A stretch of 7,918 nt of DNA from Desulfobulbaceae bacterium UBA5123 (lineage in GTDB: Bacteria; Desulfobacterota; Desulfobulbia; Desulfobulbales; UBA5123), in the NCBI GenBank assembly GCA_002415465.1, contig DHYT01000030.1, positions 2,418-10,335 of the forward strand. Direction: 5' to 3'. The notes under the pieces were generated by a model, which saw only the letters and a program-made list of their open reading frames with translations, did not search any database and had not been told where the DNA came from. Positions within the stretch are counted from its first letter, which is position 1. Every line of letters starts with the position of its first letter. Shown one piece after another: positions 1-5,986 of the stretch. The position numbers and the translations under genes were made by a program.

Positions 1-315
1 AACGAGCAGGCGCAGGGGATCAACCAGACCAACCAGGCCCTGGGCCAGATCGACCAGGTGACCCAACAGAATACCGCCAGCGCCGAGGAATCGGCGGCCG
101 CCTCGGAAGAGCTTTCCGGCCAGGCCATGCACATGAAGGATATGATTAACCGCTTCAAGGTCAAGAAAGCTACGCAGACGGGCACGCAACCGACCCTGCC
201 GCAACCGGCCCGCAAGCACGCTGCGGCAACCACAAAATGGGGCGGGGCGCCGGCTGCGCCCAAGGCAGGCAAGCCAAGCGACATCATCTCGCTCGACGAC
301 AGGGCGTCCGGCTAA
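1..315 (+). CDS. Methyl-accepting chemotaxis protein, C-terminal fragment
   Basis: This is the 104-residue end of a chemoreceptor; the reading frame is already open at base 1, so the sensor, membrane and HAMP parts lie upstream of the window. The first 55 or so residues are a Q/N/A/E-rich helix typical of the last strand of the cytoplasmic coiled-coil hairpin. Residues 25-38 (TASAEESAAASEEL) match the second methylation helix, where paired Glu residues are modified by CheR and CheB. After about residue 56 the chain becomes a flexible Ala/Pro/Lys/Thr-rich tail ending in DIISLDDRASG. There is no NWETF-type CheR-docking pentapeptide. The acidic LDD tail resembles ends I associate with chemoreceptors of Desulfobacterota. 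An internal GTG at 58 is in frame but lies inside the helix and is not a real start. The gene is followed within 27 nt by a strong terminator, so it is the last gene of its transcript. The sensed ligand cannot be told. Confidence 0.9.
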   Translation, partial: NEQAQGINQTNQALGQIDQVTQQNTASAEESAAASEELSGQAMHMKDMINRFKVKKATQTGTQPTLPQPARKHAAATTKWGGAPAAPKAGKPSDIISLDDRASG

Positions 316-341
316 CAAACAACCGGATCGACGACGAATAC

Positions 342-378
342 AAAAAAGGGTGCAGGGGAATACCCCGCACCCTTTTTT
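342..378. terminator. Bidirectional intrinsic terminator
   Basis: An A6 run (342-347) is followed by GGGTGC (348-353), an unpaired A, GGGG (355-358), an AATA loop (359-362), CCCC (363-366), GCACCC (367-372) and a T6 run (373-378). The result is a 10-bp GC stem with one bulge, and A:T pairs extend it at the base. With the T run on one side and the A run on the other it should stop transcription from both directions. It sits 27 nt after the chemoreceptor stop and 48 nt after the stop of the last gene of the convergent rhamnose operon, so it very likely ends both transcripts. Confidence 0.92.
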
Positions 379-426
379 GCGTGTCATACAATCTCGGTCT
401 AAAGGTACTGCTCCGGCCGCAACGCT

Positions 427-1344
427 TTAGGTTGCCGGGCGCCCCCGCAGATACCACCAGGCCAGCTGCGCGTTGACCGCCAGCCGCTGCCGGATGCCCC
501 GGTTCAATCCCAGCGTCAACACCCCGCCGACCAGATTGAGAAGGATATTGATGACCGTCCGGACAAAGATCACCGCGATCATCACGCCGTGCTGGCCGGG
601 GTGCCATTTCTTGAAGTAGATCGAACGGGAGCGGTGGAACATGATCCGGGCCTTGGCGCTGTAGCCGACGCTCTTGCCCTGCAGATGATAGATCCGGGCC
701 TGCGGCACCAGACAGATCCGCCAGCCCGCCTTTTTGAAGCGATAGGCCCAGTCGGTCTCCTCGAAATAGAAGAAAAACCTCTCATCCAGCAGCCCCTCCA
801 CATCCATGGCCGCCTTCCGCACCAGCATGCAGGCGCCGATGCAGGAATCCACCGCCACCGGTTCGGCATGAACCTGCCGTTTACTGGGAAATTTGGCGGG
901 AAAGAGCAGCCGCAGGAGGGTTTCGTTGCAGAGCAACGGCCACACCGACGGGAAGTTGGCGATGGAGTTCTGGCGGGAGCCATCCTCGTTCAACAGCTGG
1001 CCGCAGCACATGCCGACATCGCTGTTTGCTTCCATGAAGCGGAAGAGCACGGCGATGGCGCCGTCGGTGAGCACCGTATCGGAATTGAGGAGCAGGGCGT
1101 AGCACCCCCGCATCCGCCGGAAGGCCAGGTTGTTGGCGGCGGCAAAGCCGAGATTGGCAGTGTTGGCGATAACCGTGACCGACGGGAACTGCTCCCGGAC
1201 CATGGCAACGGAATCATCACTGGAGGCGTTATCCACCACGAAGATCTCGTAAGCAAGGCCGCTCACGGTGTCGGCAATGGAGGTCAGGCAGTTGCGGAGC
1301 AAGTCGCGGGTGTTCCAGTTGACGATGACGATCGAAAGGTCCAT
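427..1344 (-). CDS. GT2 family glycosyltransferase, WbbL-like (possible rhamnosyltransferase)
   Basis: A 305-residue GT-A fold glycosyltransferase of CAZy family 2, probably moving a sugar from a nucleotide donor to a growing surface glycan at the inner face of the cytoplasmic membrane. The N-terminus (MDLSIVIVNWNT) is the first nucleotide-binding strand. VDNASSDDS (37-45) and NLGFAAANN (64-72) are the usual donor-binding motifs. LLNSDT (85-90) is the metal-binding DxD-equivalent, with N-S-D as is common in the rhamnosyltransferase subgroup. FYFEETDWAYRFKKAG (192-207) holds the acidic ED catalytic-base region. A hydrophobic stretch at about 253-280 probably attaches it to the membrane. ATG at 1344 follows AAGGATAAG and lies 1 nt after the preceding gene's stop. 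It is the last gene of the dTDP-rhamnose operon, which makes L-rhamnose a plausible donor; the actual sugar and acceptor cannot be read from the sequence. Confidence 0.88.
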   Translation of the reverse strand: MDLSIVIVNWNTRDLLRNCLTSIADTVSGLAYEIFVVDNASSDDSVAMVREQFPSVTVIANTANLGFAAANNLAFRRMRGCYALLLNSDTVLTDGAIAVLFRFMEANSDVGMCCGQLLNEDGSRQNSIANFPSVWPLLCNETLLRLLFPAKFPSKRQVHAEPVAVDSCIGACMLVRKAAMDVEGLLDERFFFYFEETDWAYRFKKAGWRICLVPQARIYHLQGKSVGYSAKARIMFHRSRSIYFKKWHPGQHGVMIAVIFVRTVINILLNLVGGVLTLGLNRGIRQRLAVNAQLAWWYLRGRPAT

Positions 1345-1345
1345 C

Positions 1346-2122
1346 TTATCCTTGATCCCGCCGGTTCTGCATCTCGTGGAGCTTGGCGTATTTCAGAAAC
1401 TTGTTGATGCCGTCGGTGCAGGCGATCACCAGTCCCTGCCCGCCGTCAAGAAACCCCAAGCGGAACAGATAGTTGTAGAGGAAGGCCCAGCCGCCTCGGG
1501 CCACCGCCTTGAAAATCGAGGCGGTCTCGCCGCGGGCGAACATCTCCTCGGCGCCGGCTGAGGAATAGTGGTTGACCTTGTCCATGGTCTGCTTGAGGTT
1601 GCGGTTGGTGAGATGGACGATGGGGTTGACCAGCGCCCCCACCGAACCGCTCACCCGCAAGGATTCATGGACCAGATGGTCGGACATCCGGTTGCAGTCC
1701 TTGCGAAAGAGCCGCACCACCCGGTCCGGCCACCACCCGGCGTGGCGGATCCAGCGGCCGGAGAAGAAATTCTTGCGCGGCAGGCTGTAGGCACCATGCA
1801 CCGGCTCCCCGGCCAGCAGGGTGCTGATCTCGATGGCGGTTTCCGGCGGAATCCGCTCGTCGCCATCCAGCACCAGCACCCAGGGATGCCGACACTGATC
1901 GATGGCGAACTGCTTCTGCGGCCCGAAGCCGCGCCACGGCTCGACAAACAGCCGCGCCCCGCTACTCCGGGCAATCTCCTGGGTCCGATCGCAACTTTCG
2001 GTGTCAACCACCACCACGTCGTCGGCAAAGGCAACGCTGGCCAGGCAATCGGGCAGCCGCTCCTCTTCGTTCTTGGTGATGATCGCCACCGACAGCGGCA
2101 GCTTTTCGACCGCGACGGTCAT
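1346..2122 (-). CDS. GT2 glycosyltransferase, WaaE/KdtX-like (LPS core type)
   Basis: A 258-residue cytoplasmic or membrane-associated glycosyltransferase. It opens with LSVAIITKNEEERLPDCLAS, the signature of the WaaE/KdtX group of family GT2, whose characterised members add glucose to the inner core heptose of lipopolysaccharide. VVVVDTESCDRT (37-48) is the nucleotide-binding loop and DGDE (86-89) is the metal-binding DxD. The C-terminal pattern with an aromatic segment, RLGFLDGGQG (221-230) and KFLKYAKLHE (241-250) also follows this family. An upstream in-frame start (2194) exists, but ATG at 2122 is chosen: it overlaps the rfbB stop as ATGA, is preceded by GAGAAGGA at good spacing, and gives the usual family length. 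The family call is firm. Glucose transfer to heptose is only the analogy with characterised members; given the operon, a rhamnose or other donor is possible. Confidence 0.88.
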   Translation of the reverse strand: MTVAVEKLPLSVAIITKNEEERLPDCLASVAFADDVVVVDTESCDRTQEIARSSGARLFVEPWRGFGPQKQFAIDQCRHPWVLVLDGDERIPPETAIEISTLLAGEPVHGAYSLPRKNFFSGRWIRHAGWWPDRVVRLFRKDCNRMSDHLVHESLRVSGSVGALVNPIVHLTNRNLKQTMDKVNHYSSAGAEEMFARGETASIFKAVARGGWAFLYNYLFRLGFLDGGQGLVIACTDGINKFLKYAKLHEMQNRRDQG

Positions 2123-3237
2123 TCCTTCTCCCCCCCGCCATACTGCTGCGCCAGCCACTCGCGGTGATAACTGCCGTCCAGCACCGCCCGCCACCAGGGC
2201 TCGTTGGCAAGATACCAGGCCACGGTCTTGCGAATCCCGGTCTGGAACGACTCGGCCGGCTCATAGCCCAGTTCCGCCCGGCTCTTGGCGGCGTCGATGG
2301 CGTAGCGGCGGTCATGACCGGCCCGGTCGCGCACATAGGTGATCAGGGAATCGGACCGTTTACCCGTAGCGGCCGGGGTATGCGGAAAACGAGCGGCAAG
2401 GGCCGCATCGGCTCCGACCATCTCGTCCATCAGACCGCAGAGATGGGTGACGATGTCGATATTGGTCCACTCGTTGTTGCCGCCGATATTGTACACCTCG
2501 CCCGTTTTCCCCTTCTCCAGAATCAGGTCGATGCCCCGGCAGTGATCATCGACATAGAGCCAGTCGCGAATGTTGAGGCCGTCGCCGTAGATGGGCAAGG
2601 GTTTGCCGTGCAGGATGTTGATCAGGACCAGCGGGATCAGCTTCTCGGGAAACTGGTAAGGGCCGTAGTTGTTGGAGCAGTTACTGGTGGTCACCGCCAG
2701 CCCGTAGGTGTGATGGTAGGAACGGACCAGATGGTCGGAAGCGGCCTTGCTCGCCGAATAGGGCGAGTTGGGGGCATAAGGGGTGGTCTCCGAAAACGGC
2801 GGCTCATCGGGGCTGAGCGACCCGTACACCTCATCGGTGGAGACATGGTGGAAACGGTGCGGCTGCCCCTTGCCGGAGCCGTCAAGCCAGATGGCCTTGG
2901 CGGCCTTGAGCAGGTTGTGGGTGCCGACGATATTGGTGTCGATAAAGGGATCGGGGCCGGCAATGGAACGATCGACATGGGACTCGGCGGCAAAGTTGAC
3001 GATGGTGTCAAGCCCCTCCTCGCTCAGCAGTTGTTCCACCAGCGGTTGATCGCCGATGTCGCCATGGACGAAACGGTAGTGCGGATTCCCCTCGGCCGGG
3101 GCAAGGCTTGCCATGTTGCCGGCATAGGTGAGGGAATCAAGCACCACCACCCGGTCGCCGGGATGACGACGCAGCCAATAGTGAACGAAGTTGGCGCCGA
3201 TAAAGCCCGCGCCGCCGGTAACCAGCAGTCTAGCCAT
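2119..3237 (-). CDS. rfbB: dTDP-glucose 4,6-dehydratase (RfbB/RmlB)
   Basis: This NAD-dependent enzyme converts dTDP-D-glucose to dTDP-4-keto-6-deoxy-D-glucose, the second step of dTDP-L-rhamnose synthesis in the cytoplasm. It is an extended short-chain dehydrogenase. The Rossmann motif GGAGFIG is at residues 8-14. STDEVYGS carries the catalytic Thr-Asp-Glu triad at 134-136. The Tyr-Lys pair is Y160 and K164 (YSASK). NNYGP (189-193) and PIYGDGLNIRDWLYVDDH further on are the substrate-binding segments of this subfamily. At 372 residues it is slightly longer than typical members (about 340-361). ATG at 3237 has AAGGGAT upstream and overlaps the rfbD stop by 8 nt; its own stop overlaps the following glycosyltransferase start by 4 nt. 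All key residues are present, so it is expected to be active. Confidence 0.97.
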   Translation of the reverse strand: MARLLVTGGAGFIGANFVHYWLRRHPGDRVVVLDSLTYAGNMASLAPAEGNPHYRFVHGDIGDQPLVEQLLSEEGLDTIVNFAAESHVDRSIAGPDPFIDTNIVGTHNLLKAAKAIWLDGSGKGQPHRFHHVSTDEVYGSLSPDEPPFSETTPYAPNSPYSASKAASDHLVRSYHHTYGLAVTTSNCSNNYGPYQFPEKLIPLVLINILHGKPLPIYGDGLNIRDWLYVDDHCRGIDLILEKGKTGEVYNIGGNNEWTNIDIVTHLCGLMDEMVGADAALAARFPHTPAATGKRSDSLITYVRDRAGHDRRYAIDAAKSRAELGYEPAESFQTGIRKTVAWYLANEPWWRAVLDGSYHREWLAQQYGGGEKE

Positions 3238-4105
3238 CTTGTAATCCCTTGAATTCCTTGAGCATCATCCGAAGACCCACCCGCCAGTGGGGAGCGGCCC
3301 CGCCCAGCAACCGCCAGGTTTCGCTCTTGTCCAGCACGCTGTAGGCGGGTCGCCGGGCCGGGGTGGGATACTCCTCGCTACGGATCGGCAGCACCGGCAC
3401 CGCCCGCTTCAGCAGGCCAAGGGCCAGCGCCTCCTCCTGCACGGCAACGGCAAGGTCGTACCAGGAGGCGACGCCTGCGTCGCTCCAATGCTGGATGCCG
3501 GAGGCCTCCATGGTGGCCAGACCATAGATCGCCTCGGCCAGGCCCCCGGTCCAGGTGGGGGTGCCGACCTGGTCGGCCACCACCCGCAACTCCTCGCGCT
3601 CCGCCATCAGTTTGAGCATGGTGGTGACAAAGTTGCTCCCGCCCGCCCCATACAGCCAGGAGGTTCTGACGATGACAGCGTCGCGGCCGCAATAGGCGGC
3701 GGCCAACCGCTCACCCTCAAGCTTGCTTGCGCCGTACACGGACACAGGGTTGGGGCGGTCGGCGGGAAGATAGGGCAAGGAATTTCTGCCGTCAAAAACA
3801 AAATCAGTGGAGACATGGATCAATCTCGCCCCGGCCGCCCTGGTCGCCTCGGCCAGATGGGCAACCCCGTGACCGTTGATGGCATAGGCCAGATCCGGCT
3901 CGCTTTCGGCCCGGTCAACGGCGGTGTAGGCTGCGGCGTTGATCACCAGTTCCGGCCGCAGTTCTTCCACGGCCCGGCCCACCGCCTCTCGATCGCGGAT
4001 ATCCATCTCCGCCCGTCCCAACGGGGTAACCTGCCACCCCTGGGGCGCCGATGCGACCAGTTCCCGACCCAGTTGCCCGTTCTTGCCGACGATGAGCGTT
4101 TTCAC
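3230..4105 (-). CDS. rfbD: dTDP-4-dehydrorhamnose reductase (RfbD/RmlD)
   Basis: This enzyme carries out the last step of the pathway, reducing dTDP-4-keto-L-rhamnose to dTDP-L-rhamnose with NADPH or NADH. The 291-residue protein shows the nucleotide-binding motif GKNGQLG (7-13), NAAAYTAVDRAE (56-67), STDFVFDG (99-106) and the catalytic Y124/K128 pair in VYGASKLEGE. RTSWLYG (147-153) and the C-terminal YPTPARRPAYSVLDK (246-260) are typical of RmlD. The frame is open to a GTG at 4114, but I place the start at the GTG at 4105. It forms a GTGA overlap with the rfbC stop, has GCGGAG about 8 nt upstream, and gives the usual N-terminus MKTLIVGKNGQLG; the 4114 codon lies almost on top of that ribosome site. 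The stop lies inside the start of rfbB. Confidence 0.96.
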   Translation of the reverse strand: MKTLIVGKNGQLGRELVASAPQGWQVTPLGRAEMDIRDREAVGRAVEELRPELVINAAAYTAVDRAESEPDLAYAINGHGVAHLAEATRAAGARLIHVSTDFVFDGRNSLPYLPADRPNPVSVYGASKLEGERLAAAYCGRDAVIVRTSWLYGAGGSNFVTTMLKLMAEREELRVVADQVGTPTWTGGLAEAIYGLATMEASGIQHWSDAGVASWYDLAVAVQEEALALGLLKRAVPVLPIRSEEYPTPARRPAYSVLDKSETWRLLGGAAPHWRVGLRMMLKEFKGLQDG

Positions 4106-4650
4106 AAATAACACTCCGCATTCACAAAAGAAACCCCGGCCAGGTCCTTGGCGGAAAGTTGCGGCGACACGCCATCAAGAAGCGGCCAATCGATGGCCAG
4201 CTCCGGGTCATCCCAACGCACGCAGCGCTCATGCTCAGGCGCATAGTAATCGGTACACTTGTAGAGAAACTCGGCGGCCTCGCTCAACACGTAAAAGCCA
4301 TGGGCAAAGCCCGGCGGCACCCAGAGCATCTTTCTGTTCTCTGCCGAGAGGATCTCCCCCACCCAGCGGCCAAAGGTCGGCGACCCCTTGCGCAGGTCAA
4401 CCGCCACGTCGAACACCTCGCCCACGATCACCCGGGCCAGTTTCCCCTGGTGCTGTTTGATCTGATAGTGGAGGCCGCGCAGGACACCCTGCGTAGAGCG
4501 GCTGTGATTATCCTGAACAAAGGGGAGGGTAATGCCGTGTTCGGCAAACCGGTCGGCCCGGAAGGTCTCCATGAAGAAGCCCCGGTGGTCGCCAAAGACC
4601 TTCGGTTCGACAACCACGACCTCCGGGATGGGGGTGGGAAGGAAGTTCAT
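4102..4650 (-). CDS. rfbC: dTDP-4-dehydrorhamnose 3,5-epimerase (RfbC/RmlC)
   Basis: This cofactor-free cupin enzyme inverts C3 and C5 of dTDP-4-keto-6-deoxy-D-glucose to give dTDP-4-keto-L-rhamnose. The 182-residue length is normal for the family. Conserved segments are FGDHRGFFMETF (19-30), QDNHSRS (46-52), GVLRGLHYQ (55-63) with the catalytic His at 61, GEVFDVAVDLR (77-87), VPPGFAHGFYVLSE (111-124) and FLYKCTDYY (128-136) with the active-site Tyr region. Two adjacent starts are possible. GTG at 4653 would overlap the rfbA stop by 4 nt; ATG at 4650 overlaps it by 1 nt and has a better distance (about 7 nt) from the GGAGG site, so ATG is preferred. The stop overlaps the rfbD GTG start. Confidence 0.97.
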   Translation of the reverse strand: MNFLPTPIPEVVVVEPKVFGDHRGFFMETFRADRFAEHGITLPFVQDNHSRSTQGVLRGLHYQIKQHQGKLARVIVGEVFDVAVDLRKGSPTFGRWVGEILSAENRKMLWVPPGFAHGFYVLSEAAEFLYKCTDYYAPEHERCVRWDDPELAIDWPLLDGVSPQLSAKDLAGVSFVNAECYL

Positions 4651-5522
4651 CACCGCCCCTCCGCCAGCATCCGCAGCAGATACTGGCCGTAGCCGTTCTT
4701 GCCCAGGGGCTCGGCCAAGCGGGCCACCTGCCCGGCATCGATATAGCCCCGCCGATAGGCGATCTCCTCGAGGCAGGCTATCTTCAGCCCCTGCCGGTCT
4801 TCCATGACCTTGATGAAGTTTGCGGCATCGAGGAGGGAGGCGTGGGTGCCGGTATCGAGCCAGGCCATGCCGCGGCCGAGCAGTTCCACCCGCAACTCGC
4901 CACGCTTGAGATAAACGTTGTTGATGTCGGTGATCTCCAGTTCGCCACGGGCCGACGGCTTGATCCGGCGGGCGATCTCAACCACCCGGTTATCGTAGAA
5001 ATAGAGTCCGCTCACCGCATAGCTGGATTTTGGCTGCAGCGGCTTTTCCTCGATATCGATGACCTTGCCCTCGCCGTCGAAACTGACCACCCCGTACCGC
5101 TCCGGATCGCGGACATAGTAGCCGAAAACCGTGGCGCCATGCTCGCGGGCGGCCACCTCCCGGAGGATCTTGCCCAGGCCGCTGCCGTAGAAGATATTGT
5201 CGCCCAAGACCAGGGCGACCCGGTCGCCGCCGATGAACCCCTCGCCGATCAGGAAGGCCTGGGCAATCCCCTCGGGCCTGGGCTGCACCGCATAGGAAAG
5301 CGTGATCCCCCACTGGGAGCCGTCGTCCAGCAGCTGCATGAACTGGCCCTGATCCTCGGGGGTGGTGATGACGAGGATCTCGCGGATCCCGGCCTGCATC
5401 AGGGTGGCGATGGGATAGTAGATCATCGGCTTGTCGTACACCGGCATCAGCTGTTTGCTCACCGATTTGGTGAGGGGGTAGAGACGGGTGCCGGAGCCGC
5501 CGGCGAGGATAATTCCTTTCAT
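4650..5522 (-). CDS. rfbA: Glucose-1-phosphate thymidylyltransferase (RfbA/RmlA)
   Basis: This is the first enzyme of the route, joining glucose-1-phosphate and dTTP to dTDP-glucose and pyrophosphate; family members are usually feedback-inhibited by dTDP-L-rhamnose. The 290-residue protein begins with the nucleotidyltransferase signature [15 protein letters not shown] (6-20) followed by [10 protein letters not shown] (23-32). It has the metal-binding Asp in LGDNIFYG (107-114), EEKP (158-161), [13 protein letters not shown] (193-205) and the second metal Asp in WLDTGTH (221-227). The open frame runs on upstream to 5741, but ATG at 5522 is the true start: homologues begin [13 protein letters not shown], and AAGGTGAT at 5530-5537 is a near-ideal ribosome site with 7-nt spacing. 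It is the first gene of the operon, downstream of a recognisable promoter and a leader of about 140 nt. Confidence 0.97.
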   Translation of the reverse strand: MKGIILAGGSGTRLYPLTKSVSKQLMPVYDKPMIYYPIATLMQAGIREILVITTPEDQGQFMQLLDDGSQWGITLSYAVQPRPEGIAQAFLIGEGFIGGDRVALVLGDNIFYGSGLGKILREVAAREHGATVFGYYVRDPERYGVVSFDGEGKVIDIEEKPLQPKSSYAVSGLYFYDNRVVEIARRIKPSARGELEITDINNVYLKRGELRVELLGRGMAWLDTGTHASLLDAANFIKVMEDRQGLKIACLEEIAYRRGYIDAGQVARLAEPLGKNGYGQYLLRMLAEGR

Positions 5523-5529
5523 GGTCGTG

Positions 5530-5537
5530 ATCACCTT
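5530..5537 (-). promoter_or_regulatory. Ribosome binding site of rfbA, overlapped by an upstream stop codon
   Basis: The minus strand reads AAGGTGAT here, eight bases complementary to the 3' end of 16S rRNA, ending 7 nt before the rfbA ATG. This fixes the rfbA start at 5522. The TGA inside it is also in frame with the short upstream ORF at 5531-5554, so a ribosome finishing that ORF would stand on the rfbA ribosome site. Confidence 0.8.
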
Positions 5538-5554
5538 TTGCCGTTGTCCGACAT
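5531..5554 (-). CDS. Candidate upstream ORF (MSDNGKR) in the rfbA leader
   Basis: A seven-codon frame from ATG at 5554 to TGA at 5531-5533 lies in the rfbA leader. Its stop is buried in the rfbA Shine-Dalgarno sequence and lies 8 nt before the rfbA ATG. A GGGGGAGGTG tract sits about 12 nt upstream of the ATG, a long but possible spacing; in-frame GTG and TTG codons lie closer to that tract and would lengthen the peptide to about 12 residues. It is not in the rfbA frame. If translated it could couple ribosome loading to rfbA, or it could be chance. There is no evidence of expression from sequence alone. Confidence 0.3.
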   Translation of the reverse strand: MSDNGKR

Positions 5555-5590
5555 GATCTCGGTCAACACCTCCCCCACAGGAGAGCAATA

Positions 5591-5621
5591 ACGGGAAGGG
5601 AAGCAGCCCCCCTTCCCTCGT
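5591..5621 (-). other. Stem-loop in the rfbA leader
   Basis: GGGAAGGG on the plus strand (5593-5600) is exactly complementary to CCCTTCCC (5610-5617), with a 9-nt loop between them; ACG (5591-5593) and CGT (5619-5621) can extend the base if one base is bulged. In the minus-strand transcript it lies roughly 40 nt after the predicted transcription start and about 70 nt before the rfbA ATG. The bases after it (GTTATTG) are not a U run, so it is not a standard terminator. It could protect the 5' end of the mRNA or be a protein or antisense target; no known riboswitch class is recognised. Confidence 0.45.
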
Positions 5622-5666
5622 ATTTACAAAGAGTTCCGTACAAATTCCGGTCAGTGAAATAATCGC

Positions 5667-5695
5667 GTGATTATAGCCGATAATGTCGCTATGAT
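5667..5695 (+). promoter_or_regulatory. Weak candidate promoter for the Trm112-like gene
   Basis: On the plus strand TATGAT (5690-5695) matches the -10 consensus at five of six positions; 17 bp upstream GTGATT (5667-5672) matches -35 at only three. It would occupy the same DNA as the opposing rfbA promoter and leave about 90 nt before the Trm112-like start. An AAAGGCCTTT palindrome (5696-5705) lies immediately downstream. The divergent gene must have a promoter in or near this gap, but this exact assignment is weak. Confidence 0.25.
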
Positions 5696-5697
5696 AA
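5670..5697 (-). promoter_or_regulatory. Sigma70-type promoter of the rfbACDB-glycosyltransferase operon
   Basis: On the minus strand a perfect -10 hexamer TATAAT (5670-5675) is preceded, with a 16-bp spacer, by TTATCA (5692-5697), which matches TTGACA at four of six positions. Transcription would start near 5662, leaving a leader of about 140 nt before rfbA. It is in a locally A/T-rich stretch of an otherwise GC-rich region and is the only promoter-like sequence I see for the six-gene operon. No RfaH ops element (GGCGGTAG) is present in the leader. Confidence 0.6.
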
Positions 5698-5791
5698 AGG
5701 CCTTTCATCCCAAGACTGATGAGACGTGGCCGCCCTTTCACGGCCGCGCTCGCTCCTGGGCGCTTTTTCCCAACGAACCACGAGGACCACC

Positions 5792-5962
5792 ATGCTCAAC
5801 AAGGATCTGCTCGACATTCTCGCCTGCCCAAAGTGCAAGGGACCGGTTCAACTGACCGACCAGGAAGACGGCCTGATCTGTGACGCCTGTCGCCTTCTCT
5901 ACGAGATTCGCGACGGGATTCCGGTGATGCTCATCGACGAGGCAAAAAAACTCGGCGAATGA
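5792..5962 (+). CDS. Trm112/YcaR-like small zinc-ribbon protein
   Basis: A 56-residue protein of the Trm112 family, close in layout to E. coli YcaR (60 residues). It opens [17 protein letters not shown], with a first Cys pair C12/C15; the second pair is C30/C33 (CDAC), together forming a likely zinc ribbon. DGIPVML (41-47) is the family's conserved C-terminal motif. Eukaryotic and archaeal Trm112 proteins are stabilising partners of methyltransferases acting on tRNA, rRNA and release factors; the role of the bacterial small forms is not well established. ATG at 5792 is preceded by CGAGGA at good spacing. The frame extends upstream to a GTG at 5726, but that extension is Arg/Thr-rich and lacks family similarity. 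It is the first gene of the plus-strand set and is 24 nt from the next one. No methyltransferase partner is visible in the window. Confidence 0.9.
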   Translation: MLNKDLLDILACPKCKGPVQLTDQEDGLICDACRLLYEIRDGIPVMLIDEAKKLGE

Positions 5963-5986
5963 CCGGTATCAGCCAAGGGTTACCCC

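Noticed and set aside
589..1407. A 272-residue open frame on the plus strand
   Set aside because: It is antisense to the WbbL-like glycosyltransferase and runs across the junction with the next gene; no motif is recognisable.
2164..3252. A 362-residue open frame on the plus strand
   Set aside because: It is fully antisense to rfbB, has Val/Gly/Asp-rich shadow composition and no recognisable domain, while rfbB on the other strand has all its catalytic motifs.
3287..4111. A 274-residue open frame on the plus strand
   Set aside because: It is antisense to rfbD and consists of Gly/His/Gln-rich sequence without motifs.
4842..5591. A 249-residue open frame on the plus strand
   Set aside because: It is antisense to rfbA and its leader; no family features are seen and it would need to cross the operon leader.
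5523..5662. RfaH ops/JUMPstart element in the polysaccharide operon leader
   Set aside because: I looked for GGCGGTAG in the leader and did not find it.
5523..5741. N-terminal extension of RfbA
   Set aside because: The frame is open but the region contains the promoter and leader; homologues start at MKGIILAGG and the ribosome site fits ATG at 5522.
5726..5791. N-terminal extension of the Trm112-like protein from GTG at 5726
   Set aside because: The added 22 residues are Arg/Thr/Ser-rich with no family similarity, and ATG at 5792 has a better ribosome site and gives the normal length.
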